DNA of 64,000 nt from XYD12-FULL-36-8 sp041739035 (GTDB taxonomy: Bacteria > Bacteroidota > Ignavibacteria > Ignavibacteriales > Ignavibacteriaceae). The DNA is taken from the NCBI GenBank assembly GCA_041739035.1, contig JBGSOQ010000455.1, positions 62,001 through 126,000 of the forward strand. The letters are read 5' to 3'. The notes under the pieces were generated by a model. That model saw nothing but the letters and a program-made list of their open reading frames with translations, was not told the origin of the DNA and made no database searches. A program made the translations under genes and the position numbers. Of the stretch, positions 16,910-24,344 are shown piece after piece; position 1 is the stretch's first letter, and the number at the start of each line of letters is the position of its first letter.

Positions 16910-18211
16910 TTAAAAAACATTCCATGGAAAAGTGAGGGCCATATCCACACCACGGAAAAATATTCCAATAATAGTGAGTATTATAAAAGCTGTGGTTACA
17001 AAAACAAACATAGTTTGAATTATCTCAATAGCTTCTAATTTAAACTTCTTTAAAACAAATCTATAATAATACCATAACAACGCAAGTAAAATAATTAATG
17101 GAATAATTCCATTGCTGATAAATGAATTTAACCAAGGTAACAATGTTTCAAAATCTGGTAAAAACTCATTTATTACAACAAGCAGAATTGTAATAAGTGC
17201 AGAAGCCAGAGCTGAAAACTTTGCAGCATCTTTTCCTTTTTCTGAATAAAACCATTTACCGGTGTGTTCTTCTTTAAAATTTATATACGGTAAATATGAA
17301 AGTGCAAAAACAGTCGCAAATGGGATTAAAAACGCTGCTACAAATGGATGAAAGTGCATAAGTAATTCCTGGATTCCTGCAAAGTACCACGGTGCTTTTG
17401 TTGGATTGATACTTACATCAGGATTTGCTTTTGCGAGTAGGGGAGCATTAAAAAAAACAGAAAAGACAAGTATCACTGCTATTAAAGCGAGCGCTACAAT
17501 AAATTCACGATATACCAGACTTGGATAAACTTCTATCATTTTCTTTTCTTCAACTTCTTTGGGCAGGATAATCCCGCCTGCTTTTCTAACACGCCAAAAA
17601 TGATAGGCCATTAAAAGCAGAATCAAAATTGGAAATACTGCAGTATGAAAATTGAAGAAGATCAATAATGTGTTTGCATTTACTTCATCACCAGCAAGAA
17701 TAAAATTTCTTATTGAATCACCAATAAATGGAACATACTGTAGTAAGCTTGTACCTACTGTAATTGCCCAATATGCAAGCTGATCCCAGGGAAGCAGATA
17801 CCCGGTAAAGTTGGATGCAATAACAAATACAAACAGTGCCAGGCCTATAATCCAGTTAAATTTTCGTGAGGATTGAAATCCTCCTGTAAAAAAAACTCTT
17901 AATAGATGAAGAAATGAAATGATAACGAGAAATACACCGCACCAATGATGAATGTTTCTGATGAGCTGTCCGAATAAAACATTGTTTTGCAGAAGTACAA
18001 TTGAGTTATATGCTTTTTGAGGAAACGGTTCATAATAAAATCTTAATAATATACCTGTTATAAAAAGCAGTACAATTAATAATGCAGCCATTCCTCCCAA
18101 ACCGAAAGTACGATTAAAAGCAAGTGCTCTTTCATTGATAAACTTTGGATGAAGATGAAGTATTATTCCTGAAAAGCGTTTTTGTTTTTGAGTATTTTCT
18201 GAAGATTGCAT
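16910..18211 (-). CDS. Cytochrome b subunit of a bc/b6f-type quinol oxidising complex
   Basis: The 433-residue integral membrane protein contains both the N-terminal four-helix b domain and the C-terminal domain in one chain. Heme ligands are visible as H88 or H89 with H102 in helix B, and H189 with H204 in helix D; the latter have 14 residues between them, the b6-like spacing. The quinol-site motif appears as KAPWYFAGIQELL rather than PEWY. An 8-9 helix profile is visible. It is the first gene of the cytochrome b / Rieske / octaheme operon; the 136-nt gap upstream should carry the promoter. Confidence 0.93.
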   Translation of the reverse strand: MQSSENTQKQKRFSGIILHLHPKFINERALAFNRTFGLGGMAALLIVLLFITGILLRFYYEPFPQKAYNSIVLLQNNVLFGQLIRNIHHWCGVFLVIISFLHLLRVFFTGGFQSSRKFNWIIGLALFVFVIASNFTGYLLPWDQLAYWAITVGTSLLQYVPFIGDSIRNFILAGDEVNANTLLIFFNFHTAVFPILILLLMAYHFWRVRKAGGIILPKEVEEKKMIEVYPSLVYREFIVALALIAVILVFSVFFNAPLLAKANPDVSINPTKAPWYFAGIQELLMHFHPFVAAFLIPFATVFALSYLPYINFKEEHTGKWFYSEKGKDAAKFSALASALITILLVVINEFLPDFETLLPWLNSFISNGIIPLIILLALLWYYYRFVLKKFKLEAIEIIQTMFVFVTTAFIILTIIGIFFRGVDMALTFPWNVF

Positions 18212-18347
18212 TAAATTAATTGAAACATAAAAAGTAATATTTGCACTGTGAAATTAACCAAAATAGTTTACAATTTTTACGTAATTAATTATAAATCTTT
18301 TTCTGATCACAATTTTCAATTATTTAATTAATACACTTCAATTCTCA

Positions 18348-19259
18348 TTAAAAAAAGGCCGTCTGCCAGGCTAGTGAAATAGTAGAGAAGTTGCCACCAA
18401 CCCGAATAACTGCACCTGTACTGTATGCTAACTTTATTGAGCTCACCCTGCTAACCGGCAAGTTGAAGGTAGCACCGAGACGTGAGTTATTTTGTCTGTC
18501 ATCATTGTAAATATCATTTATTGATGATTGACCGCCGGTATAATAAGTAAAATCTATTGCTGCCCACATTAAGGGATTAAAATTATAACTAACGTGTGTT
18601 TGGAATGTTAATAATGGATTTTGACTTCGAATCGAAGTGCCAGGATAAAATGAGTTGTTATTAGTGAAGAGCCAAACTCCAGCGTAGACATCAATAAACC
18701 ATTGCTTAGACAGCATATATGATAATCCTATTTCAGGCTTAAAGGACCAACGGTTAGTACCCAAGTTAATTAATTTATCGCTGAAGAATTGTCCTGTTGG
18801 TGCCGTTACAGTAAGACTTGCGCCCAGCACAGTTTGAGGTGAAGTCTTAGCGAACTCTTCAACAGTAATAGCAGGAGCACCTAAAAATAAAACTGAAACT
18901 CTAAAACGGGTGTCACCAAATCCATTACGAGTAATACTTGAATCTTCACCCAGTACTTTGCCTGAAGCCTGTGCCCAGGAGTAAGGAAGTACAACAAATG
19001 CCTGGGAAGTTAGTCCAAACAGACTAAAAGTTCGTGCAATTCCAAGCATTGGTGACTGAACCTTTGCTTCCAAATCTTTAATAGGTAATGTTGGATCCAG
19101 CACAACGCTTCCGTATGTGTAGTTGAATCCGGCAATTAAAACTGTAGCATCCACAGGTACCCTGGCATAAGCTCTTGGATCAAGATCCTGTGCTGAAACT
19201 CTTTCTGTTAGACACAATAATATCAAGAATAGAATCATAGGATAAAATTTAAACTTCAC
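18348..19259 (-). CDS. MetA-pathway-like outer-membrane transporter (Phenol_MetA_deg type)
   Basis: I place the start at GTG 19257-19259, preceded by GGAGGTAGCA and opening a clean signal peptide MKFKFYPMILFLILLCLTER ending VSAQ. An upstream ATG at 19310 also has a ribosome site and would add 17 unlikely residues. The mature protein (about 280 residues) is a beta-barrel with the family's phrases GFGDTRFRVSVLFLGAP, SLTVTAPTGQFFSDKLINLG, NRWSFKPEIG and YNFNPLMWAAIDFTYYTGGQ. Members are thought to pass hydrophobic substrates across the outer membrane. A paralogue lies at 27423. It is the last gene of the long minus-strand run, 3' of DUF2252. Confidence 0.8.
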   Translation of the reverse strand: MKFKFYPMILFLILLCLTERVSAQDLDPRAYARVPVDATVLIAGFNYTYGSVVLDPTLPIKDLEAKVQSPMLGIARTFSLFGLTSQAFVVLPYSWAQASGKVLGEDSSITRNGFGDTRFRVSVLFLGAPAITVEEFAKTSPQTVLGASLTVTAPTGQFFSDKLINLGTNRWSFKPEIGLSYMLSKQWFIDVYAGVWLFTNNNSFYPGTSIRSQNPLLTFQTHVSYNFNPLMWAAIDFTYYTGGQSSINDIYNDDRQNNSRLGATFNLPVSRVSSIKLAYSTGAVIRVGGNFSTISLAWQTAFF

Positions 19260-19312
19260 TGCTACCTCCGCTAAAAAATGATTCATTAATCCTGAGTAAA
19301 ATAATTTCATTT

Positions 19313-20710
19313 TTATTCCTTTACCGTAGCAACTTTAATTCTTCCACTCTTTGCAGCATCAGCAAGCGATTGGTAATCTTTTTCAGTCTGATCAGCGTAT
19401 GCAAATGCAAAGTTCACCATTGCATTATCCATTTCATCACTTTTACCAACATATCCTGCTATCATTGCAGCATCACCGGATTTTGCGTGTGCCAGAGCTA
19501 ATGCCCAGGCGCATAAAGAACTATACTGATCCATATTTTCAATCTTACTTTTTTTAGGATCAAACTCAACTCCGCCCTTCATATCTCTTAATTGACGAAC
19601 GTAATATTGCATACCACCTTGTTCACCCCATCCAAGAAAAATATCAGGAGCTCCTTGTATCAATCGCTGTCCGGCAACAACCCTTTGACCTTGATTTGAG
19701 TATATAGATTTGGAAAGAAAAGGTTCAAGTACAGATGGCTGTGCCTCTTTTAGTTGAAGAAATAATGGATCATCTGAGTTATTACCAATCAGGAAAATAA
19801 TCCAGCATCGTGTTCCAACACTGCCAACACCCACAACTTTTCTGGCTACATCAACAATACGATATTTTTTTAGAAGAGTCTTGCGGTCATCGGAAAGTGA
19901 GTTGAAATACGATTCAATGAATAAACTCAATGCTTCTTTAATAGGTAGGCCGGTTTCTGTTTTAGTTTCCCTAACTATGAAAGGAGCATTTTCTTTTAAA
20001 AGATATTTTTCATCCACAAGGTCAGTTAGCTTGCCAAGCACCTGCATATGTGTACTCTGGCGTGCTTTGCTCATTATTTTTTGTGCACCTGCTTGTGCTG
20101 ATGGTGTTAGTGATTTCAGTATATCATTTTCATTGATGGTTGAATACCACAATTCCAGGTTACCCATGTACGCATACTGCCTCATTCGTTTACGATAAGT
20201 GTTTACAGCAGACAATACCGATTCTTCACATTTAATTTTAGCGGCACCCAAAAATCTTCCTGCTTCAACGATACTGGCAACCAGCCTTTTGAGATCCCAT
20301 TCCCACGGACCGGGCAGGGTTTCATCAAAATCATTTATTCCGAATACAAGGTTGCGTTCAGCTGAGGCGAAAACACCAAAGTTTGCTATATGCATATCGC
20401 CGCAAGCTTGCACATTAATTCCTGTAGTTTTGTTATTGGCTGCCAGATCAGCGGCCATAATTGCAGCAGCTCCTCGAAGAAATGCAAATGGAGAGCCAAG
20501 CATTCTTGCATACCTGACAGGTACCAGATCAGGAATTCGGGTTTTTGCCTGCTCTTCTAAAATTGAAATAGGATCAACACGATTATCCGCTGATTTATAT
20601 TCACCTTGCTTAATACGAGCGAATTTATCACGTAATTTTTTGCCGGCAGTAATTCTTTCATCAATACTTAATTGTTTAGACTGAAAATGATCAAATAGTT
20701 TTTTACTCAT
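19313..20710 (-). CDS. DUF2252 family protein
   Basis: The 465-residue soluble protein lacks a signal peptide; its ATG is preceded by AGGTGATATT. It has the DUF2252 core GDMHIANFGVFASAERN followed by GINDFDETLPGPWEWDLKRL, a kinase-like (aminoglycoside phosphotransferase-like) active-site pattern with H-x-x-N and D-F-D. Family members are uncharacterised but look like small-molecule or protein kinases. It sits among outer-membrane protein genes in the same direction, with the MetA-like gene overlapping or abutting its 3' end. The biological substrate is unknown. Confidence 0.88.
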   Translation of the reverse strand: MSKKLFDHFQSKQLSIDERITAGKKLRDKFARIKQGEYKSADNRVDPISILEEQAKTRIPDLVPVRYARMLGSPFAFLRGAAAIMAADLAANNKTTGINVQACGDMHIANFGVFASAERNLVFGINDFDETLPGPWEWDLKRLVASIVEAGRFLGAAKIKCEESVLSAVNTYRKRMRQYAYMGNLELWYSTINENDILKSLTPSAQAGAQKIMSKARQSTHMQVLGKLTDLVDEKYLLKENAPFIVRETKTETGLPIKEALSLFIESYFNSLSDDRKTLLKKYRIVDVARKVVGVGSVGTRCWIIFLIGNNSDDPLFLQLKEAQPSVLEPFLSKSIYSNQGQRVVAGQRLIQGAPDIFLGWGEQGGMQYYVRQLRDMKGGVEFDPKKSKIENMDQYSSLCAWALALAHAKSGDAAMIAGYVGKSDEMDNAMVNFAFAYADQTEKDYQSLADAAKSGRIKVATVKE

Positions 20711-20759
20711 AATATCACCTATTATGTTTTCCGCTTCAAAGAATAATTATGAAACATTT

Positions 20760-21377
20760 TTATTTAATCGCTAATGGAGTTTTCAATGGTACTTCAACCA
20801 AAGTTCCTGCCGGTATCTGAATATGGTTTTTCCCTGCACTTAAAACTGCCAGACCTCCAGCAATTGCTGCCCCTTTGCCTGAACCACTGCCACCTCCAAA
20901 TGCTCCGCCAATTAGCGCACCAGCACCAACCATCTTTGCAGTATTACCTTTTCCACCTTCGATTCCTATTGGATCAGTTACAATTGGAGTTAATTGATTA
21001 TTTATCATAAGATCAGTAAACTGGAATGTGAGTTTTGATCCGCCAATAACCTTGCCACCACGACTCTCAGTAACTTTCCCAAATATCTGTGTTCCTTTTG
21101 GAGCAATTACTTTTCCATCATAAACTAAGTCAATTTCCAAAATTTCACTAAAAGTAGATCCCGCCGGATTTGAAGCTGTACTTATAGGTTTAGTTAGATT
21201 AACCATTAATTTCGTCCCTTCAGGAATAGTTACTCCAGTTGCTGCGCAATTAGAAGTTGGAGTTTGTACAGCAGTGGAATCTTTTACTTTTACTGAATCG
21301 GTTTGAGCAACAGAAGTTGATTGCACAACAAACACTATGATTGTGCAAATAACTAAGACTGATAATTTGTTAAACAT
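20760..21377 (-). CDS. Exported protein with TrbI/VirB10-like beta fold and glycine zipper
   Basis: The 205-residue protein has a signal peptide (ending SVAQT) and a strong ribosome site AAAGGAGAATATC. The central region (about 45-140: IPEGTKLMVNLTKPISTAS, VIAPKGTQIFGKVTES) resembles the beta-barrel fold of conjugation TrbI/VirB10 C-domains. A glycine-zipper segment (GAGALIGGAFGGGSGSGKGA) follows and may insert in a membrane. The end repeats the first motif (IPAGTLVEVPLKTPLAI). It is similar to many small periplasmic proteins of unknown role and there are no conjugation genes nearby. It probably contributes to envelope structure; that is inference. Confidence 0.7.
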   Translation of the reverse strand: MFNKLSVLVICTIIVFVVQSTSVAQTDSVKVKDSTAVQTPTSNCAATGVTIPEGTKLMVNLTKPISTASNPAGSTFSEILEIDLVYDGKVIAPKGTQIFGKVTESRGGKVIGGSKLTFQFTDLMINNQLTPIVTDPIGIEGGKGNTAKMVGAGALIGGAFGGGSGSGKGAAIAGGLAVLSAGKNHIQIPAGTLVEVPLKTPLAIK

Positions 21378-21625
21378 GATATTCTCCTTTAATATTTATT
21401 AATAACTTTCTAAATAATATTCTTCTTCAATTCCAAAATAAATTTCGCTATTTCCTTTTTGTTTGATTACTTGTTTCAGACAAAAAGAAATGATTAAAAA
21501 AACGATTTAACACAAATGAATTCATAAAATTTTTATAAGTCACTCCTTAGTGTAGTTTAATTATCACTAATTGCTAAATAAATCATTCAATTTGAACCAA
21601 TAAAAATATTCTGTTTAGTCACAAT

Positions 21626-22315
21626 CTATTTTCCAATAGGAATTCCGACATTTAAATAAATTGCCTGATTCAATTCTGATGGTGTTGAATCATCAATTCT
21701 TACATCAATTAAACCGTAGTAATAATTTACGCCAAGGTTCATTCCATCTCCTCCCATTAATCGATAGCCAAGCCCAAAAGCTAAACCGGCATCCAAAGGA
21801 TGATACTGATCTTTTATCTTTACTTCATATTTCAGATCATCATCTCCTTTTACGGATTTAATAAACGTGTCGTATCCGTTATACATTAATCCCAGTTGAA
21901 TGCCTGCTTTAACATATATATGATTTTCAAAAGTATACTTAATCATTACTGGAACACTGAAATAATTCAGTTTTCTTGTTACGCTTCCACCGTCTGAAAA
22001 TTCCTCATCAAGATTTGGAATATCTAATGAATAAACCGGAAGTCCTTCTGCACCCATATTACCTTTTACTACAACGCCTGTATTTACCATCCAGGGATCT
22101 GTAAGTTTTATATCAAAATAAAACCCAAGATTCCATCCCATCAAATAATCTGTATTATCAATACCATTTATATTTGTCCAATTGAGTCCGCCGTCAAGTC
22201 CAAATTCGATGTTACCGGAATTTAACTTATCTCCAAAAAGTAATGAGATAAGAACTTGAGCATTTGATACTGTGCTGCAGAAGAAAAAAGCTGAAACGAT
22301 TAAAAAAGTTTTCAT
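21626..22315 (-). CDS. Small outer-membrane beta-barrel protein
   Basis: The 229-residue protein has a signal peptide ending SNAQV and then alternating amphipathic strands (IEFGLDGGLNWTNI, VYVKAGIQLGLMYN-like, LAFGLGYRLMGGDGMNLGVN, final AIYLNVGIPIGK). It fits the OMP_b-brl_2 class of 8-stranded barrels. The start follows GAGGATAA within 7 nt and lies 10 nt beyond the stop of the upstream gene, so the two are co-transcribed. No specific ligand can be inferred. Confidence 0.75.
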   Translation of the reverse strand: MKTFLIVSAFFFCSTVSNAQVLISLLFGDKLNSGNIEFGLDGGLNWTNINGIDNTDYLMGWNLGFYFDIKLTDPWMVNTGVVVKGNMGAEGLPVYSLDIPNLDEEFSDGGSVTRKLNYFSVPVMIKYTFENHIYVKAGIQLGLMYNGYDTFIKSVKGDDDLKYEVKIKDQYHPLDAGLAFGLGYRLMGGDGMNLGVNYYYGLIDVRIDDSTPSELNQAIYLNVGIPIGK

Positions 22316-22325
22316 TATTTATCCT

Positions 22326-23429
22326 CTAAAATCCAAAACGGTATTGCAGACCGGTTATAAATTGATTACGACTGCCAAGAAAACCATATTCAGCTCTAAC
22401 CATCCAGTGTTTGTTTAATTGGAACTGTGCGCCGACTATCATATTCCACATATTTTTATTTTTTTTATCCAGTGAATATTGAACAGTTGCAGTTTCAGCA
22501 TTACTTAAAGCACCATCGATACCTGTAATTAAATTACTTGCAGTTTCAATAGTTCTGTTTGCTGTTTCGTATTTTACCTGATTAACCGGATTCTGTTGTT
22601 CGACAGGAGTAAGACCACTCCACCAAGAATCTAAATTTGATTGAGCTTCATCAATTCTTATATATCCCTGATCAACTCTGGATTGCAATTCGCTTGAGTT
22701 CATCAAATCACTTAAGTTAATAGAGCCGCTTGTTTCTGAAGAGAATTTCAATCTGAAAGCACCAAACCAAAAAGCAAAATTCATATCATCATTAATTTGA
22801 ATGGTCTTTCCCATTCTTGGACCGAAGATAAAAGTAAACACAGGCTTGTCTAAAGCACTTACATCTGTCCATTCCATATTCATATCTAAAGCAAGCCACC
22901 AGCCTTTAATTGCAAAAGTTGGAGTTAATCCAAATCCAAAAGTTGTTGCATCAAAATCTGCTTTGGTAGAAAACGCAGTTACTTCCCGCCAATTATTTGA
23001 TGTGTCAGGCAGCCAAAGTTCTGCATCTATTGAAGTAGATGTTTTTGCCTGAGCAAATATTCCATAAACATTTAGAAACGGAAACAACCAGATATCAGGT
23101 CGTATGTTAACACCCGATGCGGTTGAAGTTGATCCGTCAAATCTTACTATTTCATCCAGATTTGTCATTGGGCCATTGTTAAATCCGACTTGAAGATTAT
23201 CCATAATTAAATCTGATTCCTGCCATAAATAATTAACACCAATTCCGGCAGAGTAAGGAAGTTTATATCCAAGCTTAACTACCTCTGCTCCGTATATTGG
23301 TAAAAGATATGGGTACTCAAGTTTTTTTAATGAGTCACTTACTTCAAGACCTTGTTCTGAATATGATTGCCCAAATAAATTGTTGGCTATTAAAAGAATA
23401 AATAATAATGCTGTGAGTATATTTTTCAT
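22326..23429 (-). CDS. Putative outer-membrane protein, unrecognised family
   Basis: The protein has about 367 residues, with start at ATG 23427-23429 (the preceding in-frame TTG is less likely). The signal peptide ends NLFGQS. The mature part alternates beta strands rich in aromatic residues (WLFPFLNVYGIFAQAK, GFGLTPTFAIKGWWLALDMN) and ends in GFLGSRNQFITGLQYRFGF, a typical C-terminal barrel strand. A polar, helical insert near 235-315 (Q/N/S-rich, SELQSRVDQGYIRIDEAQSN) breaks the barrel pattern. It lies in the same transcription run as flanking barrel genes. I do not recognise the family. Confidence 0.65.
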   Translation of the reverse strand: MKNILTALLFILLIANNLFGQSYSEQGLEVSDSLKKLEYPYLLPIYGAEVVKLGYKLPYSAGIGVNYLWQESDLIMDNLQVGFNNGPMTNLDEIVRFDGSTSTASGVNIRPDIWLFPFLNVYGIFAQAKTSTSIDAELWLPDTSNNWREVTAFSTKADFDATTFGFGLTPTFAIKGWWLALDMNMEWTDVSALDKPVFTFIFGPRMGKTIQINDDMNFAFWFGAFRLKFSSETSGSINLSDLMNSSELQSRVDQGYIRIDEAQSNLDSWWSGLTPVEQQNPVNQVKYETANRTIETASNLITGIDGALSNAETATVQYSLDKKNKNMWNMIVGAQFQLNKHWMVRAEYGFLGSRNQFITGLQYRFGF

Positions 23430-23449
23430 CAACGTATTTCCTGGATAAA

Positions 23450-24193
23450 TTAAAAATTAAAAACTGCCGCAAGCCCAATACCGTGGTTAAAAGTATCGTA
23501 AAGAAAATAGTTATTACCTTCGCCTTCTTTAAAATCCACACTTAAAATTCTATAACTGAATGAAACAGCGAAGAGCTTACTGAAATTATAGCCGAGTTCT
23601 GCATTCCCAAACCATGCAAAATCAGAACCGCCGCGCCCAATATCAGCACGTAATGATGTAAACCATTTATCTGCAAAATCAGTTTTGTATCTGGCTCCTA
23701 TAAAGACATCAAACCATTTTTTTTGCTTTGATATATCTGAATCATCTATGCTAATATCAACATCCATCTGATAGAACCTGCTTGCTAATAACATCTCAAA
23801 CGTTTTGGAGATCCGGTAACCGATAGCACCTTCTACTACCCATTCCTTAAAATCTAATGCTCCTGTTTTTATTACAGTAGTTCTTCCAATTGTCTTTTCA
23901 ACCTGAGTCTCTTGTCCCAATCCCATATAAAACACATCAGCAATTAAACTTATGGTTGGATTTCTGGCTTCAAAATGCCCGCCCATAGTGAACTGAAGAT
24001 TTTTTAATAAATCTGATGGCGTAGCATTAACTTGTTGATCCAATGCTGCAACTCCAACTGTTCCATCTATTCCTGCAAACCAGCCATAGATTGAAGCATT
24101 ATATTCCCAGTCTGATTGAGCATTTATATCGCTAATACTTATAAGTAAAAAGAAAAATATTATTATAAATTTTAGGTGCTTGAATATGTTCAT
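23450..24193 (-). CDS. Putative outer-membrane barrel protein downstream of a sulfatase
   Basis: The start is taken as ATG 24191-24193, giving a normal signal peptide (MNIFKHLKFIIIFFFLL ending DINAQS); an earlier ATG at 24262 would add 23 charged residues. The mature protein (about 220 residues) opens WEYNASIYGWFAGIDGTVGV, with strands and the phrases EGAIGYRISKTFEMLLASRFY and ELGYNFSKLFAVSFSYR, and ends AVFNF. It is an 8-12-strand barrel of unknown substrate, between a sulfatase gene and two further envelope genes, consistent with substrate passage or anchoring. Confidence 0.68.
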   Translation of the reverse strand: MNIFKHLKFIIIFFFLLISISDINAQSDWEYNASIYGWFAGIDGTVGVAALDQQVNATPSDLLKNLQFTMGGHFEARNPTISLIADVFYMGLGQETQVEKTIGRTTVIKTGALDFKEWVVEGAIGYRISKTFEMLLASRFYQMDVDISIDDSDISKQKKWFDVFIGARYKTDFADKWFTSLRADIGRGGSDFAWFGNAELGYNFSKLFAVSFSYRILSVDFKEGEGNNYFLYDTFNHGIGLAAVFNF

Positions 24194-24295
24194 AGTTTTA
24201 GTTTCCCTTATACTTTTTAATAGATATTCAATCTTCTTTAATTCGCCTATCTTAATTTCCAATTAATTTTTTGATAGACCATTCTGAAAATATTT

Positions 24296-24329
24296 TAGTA
24301 AAAACGGTCATCGCAATTGATGACCGTTT
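24296..24329 (-). terminator. Terminator of the 802-residue sulfatase gene
   Basis: A perfect 11-bp stem (24302-24312 with 24319-24329) with a 6-nt loop is followed on the minus strand by TTTTTAC. It lies 15 nt past the sulfatase stop. Confidence 0.8.
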
Positions 24330-24344
24330 AAATTATTTCGTGTC

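Noticed and set aside
19260..19310. The upstream ATG of the MetA-like gene at 19310 as the true start
   Set aside because: It has a ribosome site, but GTG 19259 has GGAGGT and opens a proper signal peptide. Kept only as an alternative.
20760..21377. Conjugation-related assignment of the TrbI-like protein
   Set aside because: Only a fold-level resemblance; no other transfer genes or mobile-element features in the window.
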